Shown in pieces: positions 43,492 to 51,722 of a stretch of DNA of 54,129 nucleotides. The position numbers were made by a program, and so were the translations under genes. The notes beneath the pieces were generated by a model. The model was not told the DNA's origin, did no database searches, and saw only the letters and a program-made list of their open reading frames with translations. Source of the stretch: Aalborgiella sp043740415 (GTDB lineage Bacteria; Pseudomonadota; Gammaproteobacteria; Burkholderiales; Burkholderiaceae_C); assembly GCA_043740415.1 (NCBI GenBank), contig JAYUCJ010000237.1, forward strand, positions 1 through 54,129, written 5' to 3'. Every line of letters starts with the position of its first letter. Positions within the stretch are counted from its first letter, which is position 1.

Positions 43492-44312
43492 TTATTTTTT
43501 AAATTTAAACAATACAAAGTGAAGTACTTACCAAACGCCGATTGCGCCTGCATGGTGCACACGGCAAACCCCAAAGCACCATCTAAAAACCCTAATCTCA
43601 AAAAATAAGTCCTTACAAACGCCACCATGCCAGACATCGCCGCCCGCAGCATGCTGGTCTTTTTTCCCTCTAAATGCCGTTGCTTGGCCCACGCTTGGCT
43701 GTATTGATCGAGTTTGCGCCAATAACTTGCCGGTGTGGGGTAGCTGAAATGTAGCATTGGAGTCGTCAGTTTGCCACAGGTTCCCTGAGATTGAACCAGT
43801 CGTTCATGTACCAAATCGTTACTAAATCTTGCAGTGCCGCGTTTGAACAAACGCAGCACATGGTCAGGCGTCCAGCCGCAGTGGTGAATCCACTGGCCGC
43901 AAAATTGTGTCAAACGCGGAACTTCGTAAGCATCATGCTGCTGAATATGTTTGTTACGAATATTATCAATATTGCTATCATTTTTGAAAGTATCTCCAGC
44001 TTCAAAATTAATAGCAGCCTTGAGTTGCTCTGCCAATTCAGGCGTGACGCGTTCATCCGCGTCGATAGAAAACACCCAATCGCAGGTAGCCAAATCAAGA
44101 GCACGGTTTTTTTGCGCACCAAAACCGGGCCAATCGCTCGTTTGCACCACGTGTGCGCCCACCGAACGCGCCAATTCAACCGTATTGTCTGTGCTGCCGC
44201 TGTCAACCACAATGATTTGATCGGCAAAATTTACACTCGCCAAACAATCCAAAATATTGTTTGACTCGTTGTTGACGATCAAAATGACCGATAAAGTCGT
44301 TTTTTTATCCAT
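43488..44312 (-). CDS. Family 2 glycosyltransferase, WaaE-like
   Basis: 274 residues. The GT-A fold is shown by LSVILIVNNESNNILDCLAS, IIVVDSGSTDNTVELA and the metal motif SIDADERVTP. After it come a cluster of Trp/His residues and a C-terminal amphipathic region. It resembles lipopolysaccharide core beta-1,4-glucosyltransferases (WaaE/KdtX). It lies between the O-antigen-ligase-like gene and tolB, in line with envelope assembly. Confidence 0.85.
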   Translation of the reverse strand: MDKKTTLSVILIVNNESNNILDCLASVNFADQIIVVDSGSTDNTVELARSVGAHVVQTSDWPGFGAQKNRALDLATCDWVFSIDADERVTPELAEQLKAAINFEAGDTFKNDSNIDNIRNKHIQQHDAYEVPRLTQFCGQWIHHCGWTPDHVLRLFKRGTARFSNDLVHERLVQSQGTCGKLTTPMLHFSYPTPASYWRKLDQYSQAWAKQRHLEGKKTSMLRAAMSGMVAFVRTYFLRLGFLDGALGFAVCTMQAQSAFGKYFTLYCLNLKNK

Positions 44313-44314
44313 AG

Positions 44315-45592
44315 TTATTGTTTAATTGCTTTTGTTTCCACAGACTCCACAGTTTTATTGCCCGCAAACAAGATGCCCAAGCCAATACAAAAGAAATGGC
44401 CGGTCGCACTGTCAAACAAAGTTGAGTTAAAAAAACACCCCACGGTAAAAGCGACCAGCAATGATTGCGCGGCAATACGCTCATGACGGAGCAAATGCCT
44501 GCTCCCAACAAAGCAGCGTCCCATCCATACCAGAAACAGCGCCAAACCGACCAGACCCAACTGTGAGGCCATGAGCAAATACTCTTGATGTGGGTTGCCA
44601 CCCGAGGCAGCAATTTTTGGCGTATTTGGCGTGCTGACAACGTATTTTCGATACTCATCTGCCCAAGTACCCATGCCAGTTCCCAAAATCGGGTTGTGTT
44701 TAACTATTTCTAAAGTCGTACGCCAAAAACCGATCCGCAGACCCGACGACGATATCGTCTCAGTCGTTTGCTCCACCCGTGTATCAGTCATCACTTCTGC
44801 TACCCGTGTTTGTACCTTGGTGCTAAACATGCCCACGCTGACAGCGGCGATAAGTAAAACTGCCATCGCCAGCCATTTTTTTGTACTTTTCAACTGCGTC
44901 AAAATAAAGAAAATCAACAGTGCCGTTAGCGTCACATAGGTTGTGCGCCCCTGCTGCGCCAGCACCACAAAAGCCACAGTTAAAAGCACAACCAAAGCCC
45001 CCAAGCCTTTATCAACCCAAGCCCTGCCCTGCATCAACCAAGCCAGCCCCACCGTCAACGCTGGAATCAGCACAAAACCCAGCGTGATGTACGAATAGGT
45101 TGACAAGGGTAACGCGGGGTGCACGCCCATGTGGCCGTCGCCAATCGGGTCGGGCAAGATGTGAATCAGTGCATATAACATTAGCACAATCGCCGCACCC
45201 AGCCAGGCTTTGATGGCTGCATCACGCCACTTAGCGTCGGCAAACAAAAACACCATCAAAGGCACATACGCCAATTTTCGATATTTCCAAATGCCAATAA
45301 ACGTTTGCTGCAGCGACGCGTGTGACCACAGCAGGCTCAGCAGCATCCAGCCAAGAAGCAGCAACGCGCCAGTGACAGCGGGGTTTTTAAGATCTGATCG
45401 CCAATTTTGACCTGGTTTGCATCCTGAGAAAACCCATAAAACCAGCGCCAATGATGCAAAAATATTGGTTAATGGCAGTGACAACATGCTCCCTACCAGC
45501 GCTGCAATGCCAAAAACTCTAGCCAGCTTAAGCGTACTGATTTTTTGCGGCAAATTTTGCAGCGGGGTCATAGAGAGTGGCCGTTCCGTCAT
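44315..45592 (-). CDS. O-antigen ligase/polymerase family membrane protein
   Basis: About 425 residues with 10-12 membrane segments. The Wzy_C region is seen in NPILGTGMGTWADEYRKY and GGNPHQEYLLMASQLGLVGL, the conserved periplasmic loop with His that joins O-antigen to lipid A-core. The start is uncertain: two other Met codons are in frame. It is adjacent to the divergent MsbA-like exporter. Confidence 0.85.
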   Translation of the reverse strand: MTERPLSMTPLQNLPQKISTLKLARVFGIAALVGSMLSLPLTNIFASLALVLWVFSGCKPGQNWRSDLKNPAVTGALLLLGWMLLSLLWSHASLQQTFIGIWKYRKLAYVPLMVFLFADAKWRDAAIKAWLGAAIVLMLYALIHILPDPIGDGHMGVHPALPLSTYSYITLGFVLIPALTVGLAWLMQGRAWVDKGLGALVVLLTVAFVVLAQQGRTTYVTLTALLIFFILTQLKSTKKWLAMAVLLIAAVSVGMFSTKVQTRVAEVMTDTRVEQTTETISSSGLRIGFWRTTLEIVKHNPILGTGMGTWADEYRKYVVSTPNTPKIAASGGNPHQEYLLMASQLGLVGLALFLVWMGRCFVGSRHLLRHERIAAQSLLVAFTVGCFFNSTLFDSATGHFFCIGLGILFAGNKTVESVETKAIKQ

Positions 45593-45646
45593 GCAGCGAT
45601 AATACAGGCACTTTATGCCTATTTTGTCTATACAGCGCCTGTGCAC

Positions 45647-47410
45647 GTGACTAATTCCACTCCCAATTCAGCCAATAAATCCTTGCGCCAGCGCTTTGCG
45701 CGGCTGCTGCCCTTTTTTGGTCAACCTAAAAGCGCGTGGATCATCGCGTTTTTCGCAGTTGCCATTGCTGCCTGCACAGAGCCCATGATTCCAGCCGCCT
45801 TGAAGCCGCTGCTAGACCGTGGCTTTACAAAAGGCAGGTTAGAGCTGTGGATCATCCCTGTCACACTGATCGCCCTGTTCGGCGTGCGCGGCATTGCAGG
45901 CTTTATAGCTGAGCTAGCGGTCACAAAAGTCACCTCCAAAGGCTTGATGAAGCTGCGCCAAGCCATGTTTACCAAGGTTTTAGACGCCAAATTTGAGCTT
46001 TTCGCCGATCAAACCTCCAGCGAGCTGGCCAACACGGTCGTTTACGAGGTCAACAACGGCTCAACCCTGCTGGTTAATTCCTTGATGGCTTTGGTGCGCG
46101 ACACGGTCACCATGGTTGCGCTGGTCGGCTACCTGCTTTACCTCAATTGGCAATTGACCACCATTGTCGCCATCATGCTGCCCGCCGTCGCCTTCATCAT
46201 GGTCAAGCTGTCGAAAAAACTTTACGGCTTGTCCAAATCTAGCCAAAAAGCGACCGACGACTTGGCTTATGTGGTCGAAGAAAACGTCTTAGCGCATCGC
46301 GACATTCGCCTGCACGCCGCCCAACCCGCCCAGGCAGATCGCTTTATGCGCATCAGCGACACACTGCGCCGCCTGTCGATGAAGACGACTGCCGCCTCTG
46401 CCGCCATGAAGCCATTGACGCAAATGATCGCCGCTATCGCCTTGTCAGCTATCATCTCTGTAGCACTCTTGCAGAGCGCTGATGGGTCTACCAGCGTAGG
46501 TGAGTTCACCGCCTTCGTCACCGCCATGCTGTTGTTGGTCGCGCCTATCAAGCATTTGTCAGAAATTGCCAACCCCATCACCCGTGGTTTGGCGTCTTTA
46601 GAGCGCGGCTTTGACCTATTGGACTTGTCTGAGAGCGAACACTCCGGCACTTTCAGCAAAACTCGGGCTGATGGGCACATTGAGTTTTTGGATACCAGCG
46701 TTAAATACAAGGAAGGCGCTGGTTTTGCGGTTGAAAACCTCTCGCTCACGATTGACCACGGTGAAACCATTGCCTTGGTAGGTGCTTCAGGCTCGGGCAA
46801 AACCACCTTGGTTAATTTATTGCCCCGGTTTTTAGAGCCCTTCTCTGGCAATATCAGTTTAGACAATCAATTATTGAAGGATTGGGATTTAACGTCACTG
46901 CGCAACCAGTTTTCCTTGGTTAGCCAGCATGTCGTTATGCTGAACGATACTATTGCTAATAATGTGGCTCTTGGAGTCAGTGTGAAGAGTGTAGACCGAG
47001 AAAAAGTCCAGCAATGCCTAGAAGCCGCGCGGTTAGGCGCTTTCATTGCAGACCTGCCACTAGGCATAGACACCACTGTCGGCCACAACGCCGTGCAGCT
47101 CTCAGGTGGTCAACGTCAACGCCTAGCCATTGCCCGCGCTTTGTACAAAGACGCACCGATACTCATCTTAGACGAGGCCACTAGTGCACTGGACGCAGAA
47201 TCTGAACGCGCGGTGCAAGAAGCCCTGCAAGTATTGATGAAAAACCGCACCACCTTGGTGATTGCGCACAGGTTATCTACCGTTGAACATGCCGACAGAA
47301 TCGTCGTGATGGAAGCTGGCAAAATTATCGAAATTGGCTCGCATGCCAAACTGCTGGCAGACAACGGGTTTTACGCCAAGCTCTACCGCTTAGGGTTGCA
47401 TACCGCATGA
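45647..47410 (+). CDS. msbA: ABC exporter, MsbA-like (lipid A flippase family)
   Basis: About 587 residues: six membrane helices, then an ATPase domain with GASGSGKTT, LSGGQRQRLAIARAL and ILILDEATSALD. It resembles MsbA, which flips lipid A-core. I start at a GTG after the promoter gap; upstream ATGs would lie inside the ligase gene. A few codons of uncertainty remain. Confidence 0.87.
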   Translation: MTNSTPNSANKSLRQRFARLLPFFGQPKSAWIIAFFAVAIAACTEPMIPAALKPLLDRGFTKGRLELWIIPVTLIALFGVRGIAGFIAELAVTKVTSKGLMKLRQAMFTKVLDAKFELFADQTSSELANTVVYEVNNGSTLLVNSLMALVRDTVTMVALVGYLLYLNWQLTTIVAIMLPAVAFIMVKLSKKLYGLSKSSQKATDDLAYVVEENVLAHRDIRLHAAQPAQADRFMRISDTLRRLSMKTTAASAAMKPLTQMIAAIALSAIISVALLQSADGSTSVGEFTAFVTAMLLLVAPIKHLSEIANPITRGLASLERGFDLLDLSESEHSGTFSKTRADGHIEFLDTSVKYKEGAGFAVENLSLTIDHGETIALVGASGSGKTTLVNLLPRFLEPFSGNISLDNQLLKDWDLTSLRNQFSLVSQHVVMLNDTIANNVALGVSVKSVDREKVQQCLEAARLGAFIADLPLGIDTTVGHNAVQLSGGQRQRLAIARALYKDAPILILDEATSALDAESERAVQEALQVLMKNRTTLVIAHRLSTVEHADRIVVMEAGKIIEIGSHAKLLADNGFYAKLYRLGLHTA

Positions 47411-47425
47411 AACTCCAATTTGTTA

Positions 47426-47475
47426 TATATTTAATAGCATCTTAGGCAATAAATACGCCGGCTACAGACGATTTA
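47426..47475 (-). repeat. Family B dispersed repeat, at the 3' end of msbA
   Basis: ATATTTAATAGCATCTTAGG, CAATAAATACGCCGGCTACA. It begins about 15 bases after the msbA stop; the flank (AAATGGCGTATTTTATCGAC) shows weak similarity to the long-form flank of the hsd copies. Confidence 0.85.
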
Positions 47476-47514
47476 AACCTTAAAAATGGCGTATTTTATC
47501 GACTTTATCCACTT

Positions 47515-47799
47515 TCAGTAAGCCGAACCCGTTTTATCAGCAGGTTTATCGTTATTGCCGCTCTCCAAAGCCTTTTCTCGCGCCTCTGCGGCGGCCTTCA
47601 TCGCTTCATTTACCTGGTCTTTCACCTGTGTTTGCATTTGCTTGCTTTGTTCGGCAATATGGGCTGGGCTTGCTGTGGCGCTAGCGCTTGAGGATGCCGG
47701 AGTTGGTAATTGCTTTACCGCAGACAACTGCTTTTTCGTCAAAATGCCCACGATGGCGACGACGACAAGTAGGCCGATGAGGCTGAAAATCATGCGCAT
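47515..47799 (-). CDS. Small membrane-anchored protein, unknown
   Basis: 94 residues: an N-terminal membrane helix (IFSLIGLLVVVAIVGIL), then an Ala/Ser/Pro-rich stretch and a charged helix (AEQSKQMQTQVKDQVNEAMK). I do not recognise it. It lies 3 bases downstream of the PaiB-like gene on the same strand, likely co-transcribed. Confidence 0.55.
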   Translation of the reverse strand: MRMIFSLIGLLVVVAIVGILTKKQLSAVKQLPTPASSSASATASPAHIAEQSKQMQTQVKDQVNEAMKAAAEAREKALESGNNDKPADKTGSAY

Positions 47800-47802
47800 T
47801 TT

Positions 47803-48441
47803 TTATTTCTCGTGACTCTTTTGATCGACTTCTAAACCCAGCTTCACCATCCAATCCGCCAATGCTCGCTCAGCATCATTGCCCTTGGCATACATCTTAT
47901 GCAACGCCGGATGTGAAACTGGGCGGTGCTGGTTGATCTTGATGGTGCATTGCAAATCAACCACTTGCAGCTCAAAACCAACAATGCCAGCCAGCATTTT
48001 GTGCTGATATTCAACGCCTAAATCTATCCATTGCTGTTTATAACTGGGTTCGTGGTCGCCTATCAGCTTCTTCAGCAAGCTATCTTTCGTCAATGGCTCT
48101 TCGATCAGTGTGGCTTGCACAGTGCAATGCACGGCAACGTAGTTCCAAGAGGGTACGCGCGCCAAATCGGGGTAAATTTGGGGTGACAAGTAGGCGTTAG
48201 GGCCTAAAAACGTCACCACCGCTTGCGGACGCGCTTGCAGGTACTTCCAATGCGCATTCGGCTTGGCGCAATGCCCCCAAAGTACAAGCCCATCGCCCCG
48301 TTCTTCCGCATGCAGCGGCAAATGCGTCACATACGGTAAGCCCGCATCGTCCACGCTGATGAGCGAGGCAAGCGGTTGCGCACGCATGATTTGCAAGGCC
48401 TGGGCGCGGTCTTTGGATCGGAATTGAGGCGGTTGGTACAT
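47803..48441 (-). CDS. FMN-binding negative transcriptional regulator (PaiB-like)
   Basis: 212 residues. The PaiB pattern MYQPPQFRSKDRAQALQIMR, then GDGLVLWGHCAKPNAHWKYL and PSWNYVAVHCTVQAT, and a C-terminal LAGIVGFEL. The fold is a split-barrel flavin-binding protein; the regulator label comes from Bacillus PaiB. The target is unknown. Confidence 0.85.
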   Translation of the reverse strand: MYQPPQFRSKDRAQALQIMRAQPLASLISVDDAGLPYVTHLPLHAEERGDGLVLWGHCAKPNAHWKYLQARPQAVVTFLGPNAYLSPQIYPDLARVPSWNYVAVHCTVQATLIEEPLTKDSLLKKLIGDHEPSYKQQWIDLGVEYQHKMLAGIVGFELQVVDLQCTIKINQHRPVSHPALHKMYAKGNDAERALADWMVKLGLEVDQKSHEK

Positions 48442-48551
48442 CTTTAATACATCTTTAAAGGGGTTACTATTTTGTTCACAACGCGAAAGCTTTTAATAGC
48501 GAATAATACATAATTAAACGGCTGCTTGAGCAAGAAATTGAGGATTTAACC

Positions 48552-49061
48552 ATGACGACGACAACCGAAACCGCTATTTTGGCCGGTGGATGCTTTTGGG
48601 GCATGCAAGATTTGATTCGAAAATTACCCGGCGTTGCTAGCACGCGCGTGGGCTACAGCGGGGGTGATGTTGCGAATGCGACTTACCGCAACCATGGCTC
48701 GCATGCAGAAGCTATCGAGGTCAAGTTTGATCCTGCGGTTTTGAGCTTTCGCCGTCTTTTGGAATTTTTCTTTCAAGTGCATGACCCTTCAACGCCGAAC
48801 CGCCAAGGCAATGATCGCGGACTGTCTTACCGTTCAGGCATTTACTTCACCATCAGCGAGCAGGAAAAAGTCGCAGCAGAGACGATTGCTGACGTTGATG
48901 CCAGTGGTCTGTGGCCGGGAAAAGTGATCACAGAGCTCAAGCCGGCAGGGCCTTTCTGGGAGGCGGAGCCAGAACACCAAGATTACTTGGAGCGCTTTCC
49001 TGAAGGCTACACCTGCCACTATGTGCGCCCTAACTGGCGATTGCCACAACGTGCAGTTTAG
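48552..49061 (+). CDS. msrA: Peptide methionine (S)-S-oxide reductase MsrA
   Basis: 169 residues; the catalytic Cys is in GGCFWGMQDL, with GYSGGDVANATYRNHGSHAE and the YRSGIYF region following. It repairs oxidised methionine. No MsrB domain is fused. selO follows after 9 bases. Confidence 0.93.
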   Translation: MTTTTETAILAGGCFWGMQDLIRKLPGVASTRVGYSGGDVANATYRNHGSHAEAIEVKFDPAVLSFRRLLEFFFQVHDPSTPNRQGNDRGLSYRSGIYFTISEQEKVAAETIADVDASGLWPGKVITELKPAGPFWEAEPEHQDYLERFPEGYTCHYVRPNWRLPQRAV

Positions 49062-49070
49062 GAAAGCGCA

Positions 49071-50552
49071 TTGAAAATCAAATTTGACAATACGTATGCC
49101 CGCGATTTGACTGGCATGTATGTGCCTTGGCATGTCAGCGGTGCGCCCAAGCCAGAGCTCGTCTGGTTGAACGAACCTTTATCGGCTGATCTTGGTTTAA
49201 ACCCTGCAGATTTGCGTTCCGCTGAAGGCTTGGAGGTGTTGTCTGGCGTCAAAGAACCGGAAGGTGCCCAAGCTATCGCACAAGCGTATGCCGGTCATCA
49301 GTTTGGGCATTTTTCACCACAACTGGGGGATGGACGCGCGCTGCTTTTGGGTGAAGTGCTGGATCGGCACGGGCAGCGCAAAGACATTGCCTTCAAAGGT
49401 TCTGGCCTGACGCCGTTTTCAAGAGGTGGCGATGGCAAGGCGACCTTAAGCTCTGTCTTGCGCGAAGTGATCATCAGCGAATCCATGCACGCTTTGGGCA
49501 TCCCTACCACCAGATCTCTGGCCGCCGTCGCGACGGGCGAAACCATCAGGCGCGAACATGCCGCACCCGCTGGCATACTCACGCGCGTAGCGGCCAGCCA
49601 TCTGCGCGTGGGCAGTTTTGAGTTTTTTGCCGCGCGTGGCGATGTTGACAGCTTGCGCCGTTTGGCTGATTACGCCTTTGCAAGACATGACGCTAGGCAC
49701 GATTCAAGCTTGATAGAGGCGCCTGATCGATACCTGTTGTTGCTGCAGGACGTCATTGACCGTCAAGCCAGATTGATCGCACAGTGGATGGGCGTTGGCT
49801 TCATCCACGGCGTGATGAATACGGACAACATGACCATTTCTGGCGAAACCATCGACTACGGCCCCTGCGCTTTCATGGAGGCTTACTCCCCCCATGCCGT
49901 CTTCAGCTCCATTGACACGCAGGGGCGCTACGCCTTTTCGAACCAGCCCAGTATTGCCAAATGGAATCTCAGCCGTTTGGCTTCTGCGCTTCTGCCGCTG
50001 ATAGACCCCGAACTAGAGCGAGCAAAATTACTTGCAACTGATGCCGTCAACACATTTGAAGCACTTTTTGCCAAGTACAGCCTTGCCGTCTGGCGTGAAA
50101 AACTAGGTTTGGATTCGACCGGAACTGATGACGAACGACTAGCAACTGACTTTTTGCAATTGATGCATAACAGCAATGTTGATTTCACACTAGGGTGGCG
50201 AGGTCTAGTGGACGCGGTTCAAAATAACGACCAGGCCTTGCGAGTATTGTTTGGAGCCTCAGACGATTTGGAAACATGGCTACAGCACTGGCAGCATCGC
50301 CTAGCAGCCCAATCGGGTGACTCAGAAACTCGGTTGGCGAGCATGAAAAGAGCAAATCCCATCCATATTGCTCGCAATCATTTGGTGGAACATGCGCTGA
50401 CAGAAGCCACAGAGCACAACGATTTCCTGCCGTTTGAAGCGCTGATGAGCGCTATCACCCAGCCGTTTGAGGCCGGTGCCATAGATAGCAAATATGCGAC
50501 CCCAGCCCCTGCCGAGGTAACTACGTGCTATCGGACTTTTTGCGGTACTTGA
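49071..50552 (+). CDS. selO: Protein adenylyltransferase SelO (YdiU)
   Basis: 493 residues. It is a pseudokinase-fold enzyme that AMPylates proteins; typical stretches are YAGHQFGHFSPQLGDGRALLLGE-like segments, FKGSGLTPFSRGGDGKATL, GVMNTDNMTISGETIDYGP and the C-terminal TFCGT. I use a TTG start because no ATG is suitably placed and AGGAA precedes it. It follows msrA at once, suggesting a shared redox-stress role. Confidence 0.9.
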   Translation: MKIKFDNTYARDLTGMYVPWHVSGAPKPELVWLNEPLSADLGLNPADLRSAEGLEVLSGVKEPEGAQAIAQAYAGHQFGHFSPQLGDGRALLLGEVLDRHGQRKDIAFKGSGLTPFSRGGDGKATLSSVLREVIISESMHALGIPTTRSLAAVATGETIRREHAAPAGILTRVAASHLRVGSFEFFAARGDVDSLRRLADYAFARHDARHDSSLIEAPDRYLLLLQDVIDRQARLIAQWMGVGFIHGVMNTDNMTISGETIDYGPCAFMEAYSPHAVFSSIDTQGRYAFSNQPSIAKWNLSRLASALLPLIDPELERAKLLATDAVNTFEALFAKYSLAVWREKLGLDSTGTDDERLATDFLQLMHNSNVDFTLGWRGLVDAVQNNDQALRVLFGASDDLETWLQHWQHRLAAQSGDSETRLASMKRANPIHIARNHLVEHALTEATEHNDFLPFEALMSAITQPFEAGAIDSKYATPAPAEVTTCYRTFCGT

Positions 50553-50577
50553 CGCAAAGCAGTGTTAGCTAAGCCAT

Positions 50578-51180
50578 TCAAACTGTGAGCGGCCAACGCC
50601 CTAAATGAATATGTTTGGTTTGCCCCAGCAAGCTGTGTACCAACACAAAGTCATGCGCTGACCAGCTGATAGGCTCAACCGCCTGCTCGGGTACGCCTTG
50701 GCTGTCATACATCAGCGTCACATGCGGCGCAAACTTGGCATTGGCGCGCGGCCCTTGCAAACCTGCGCGGCACATGGCGAGATAAAAAGACTTCTGAAAC
50801 GCCATCAAAGCCGCCAGTCCGCCATCATGTGGTTCATTGCCGCGCAACACAAACGGCTTGTTTCGCGGGCTGCCAGCAAAACTCATCGCACGGTCAAAAG
50901 TCACGTCAAAAGCCGGCATCTCAATTTTTGAAGCCACGTCTTGGACCGTTTCAACCAACCCGCTCGGCAACCCACCCGCGTAGTCGCCTACGTGATGCAA
51001 CGTAACGTGAAAGCGGTCGTTTGAGAGGGATTTGCCCGTTAAACCATGCTCATTACGCAGGTTTTGGGAGGTTTTGACGATTTGCGGAATGGCTTCGCCG
51101 CTGGGGAACAGGGCGAAGAAGAGGCGGTCTGTGGGTTTGGGTGGCGGGATAGAGCCGAATAGGTCGGAATCTTGGGTCAT
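50578..51180 (-). CDS. thpR: RNA 2',3'-cyclic phosphodiesterase ThpR
   Basis: 200 residues from the ATG of MTQDSDLFG. The two HxT motifs are His58-Val-Thr60 (FHVTLHHVG) and His153-Val-Thr155 (APHVTLMYD), so the 2H active site is complete. It opens 2',3'-cyclic phosphates or RNA termini. A longer in-frame start exists upstream but lies within the antitoxin gene. A truncated copy of its first 60 codons occurs 360 bases upstream. Confidence 0.88.
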   Translation of the reverse strand: MTQDSDLFGSIPPPKPTDRLFFALFPSGEAIPQIVKTSQNLRNEHGLTGKSLSNDRFHVTLHHVGDYAGGLPSGLVETVQDVASKIEMPAFDVTFDRAMSFAGSPRNKPFVLRGNEPHDGGLAALMAFQKSFYLAMCRAGLQGPRANAKFAPHVTLMYDSQGVPEQAVEPISWSAHDFVLVHSLLGQTKHIHLGRWPLTV

Positions 51181-51196
51181 GCGTTGGCTTTGCCTG

Positions 51197-51472
51197 TCAT
51201 GCTGCTTTAGCTTTCGGAGTCGATGCCTTCCTACGAACCGCCTTAAAGTCCGCAACCACGGACTCGATATCCACATTTTTCGCCTCAAGAAGTTTGTCTA
51301 GTGTTTTACTGGCCTTTTTCAAAGCTGCAATATCAGCCTCCACTTGTCCATGTGTGGGGATAAAGTAACCCACCGTTTGCCCATGCCGCGTAACAGCTAC
51401 GGGCGTGCTTGATGCGATGTACTCCGCCAAATCAGTGCGAAACTCGCGTATGCCTACCTTTGTCGTTTCCAT
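51197..51472 (-). CDS. Phd/YefM-family antitoxin, no adjacent toxin
   Basis: 91 residues from the chosen ATG, which has AAAGGA 6 bases upstream. The N-terminus reads TTKVGIREFRTDLAEYIASS, then VAVTRHGQTVGYFIPTH, a Phd/YefM fold; the Lys/Ala-rich tail would bind a toxin. No Doc, YoeB or Fic-like toxin adjoins it; the next gene is thpR, 16 bases on. It sits between two copies of the thpR start. Confidence 0.82.
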   Translation of the reverse strand: METTKVGIREFRTDLAEYIASSTPVAVTRHGQTVGYFIPTHGQVEADIAALKKASKTLDKLLEAKNVDIESVVADFKAVRRKASTPKAKAA

Positions 51473-51544
51473 GTGCATTCCTTTGAGATTGTGAATCAAT
51501 GTGTACACATTTTACGCCGATTTGAATGTTCCGTTTGGATAGCG

Positions 51545-51722
51545 TCACTTGCAAGCGGTCGTTTGAGAGCGATTTGCCAGTTAAACCGTGCTCGTCACGC
51601 AGTTTATGAGATGTTTTGACGATTTGCGGGATGGCTTCGTCGCTGGGGAAAAGGGCGAAGAAGAGGCGGTCGGTGGGTTTGGGGAGCTGGATTTGACCGA
51701 AGAGGTCGGAAGACTGAGTCAT
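51545..51722 (-). pseudogene. Truncated duplicate of thpR (first ~60 codons)
   Basis: MTQSSDLFGQIQLPKPTDRL and FFALFPSDEAIPQIVKTSHK match ThpR 1-60 at most positions; then the frame runs into unrelated sequence. The first catalytic His has become Gln (LQVTL against FHVTL). The stop of the upstream DUF4209-like gene overlaps its start. It has no active site and is probably a remnant. Confidence 0.85.

Noticed and set aside
46432..46500. Possible ninth family B repeat inside the MsbA-like gene
   Set aside because: AGCTATCATCTCTGTAGC resembles one end only; the CCGGCGTA core is absent.
51181..51288. Longer N-terminal extension of ThpR (36 extra residues)
   Set aside because: It would be read inside the antitoxin gene; the extra residues are Arg-rich and lack similarity, while the duplicated copy also begins at MTQ.
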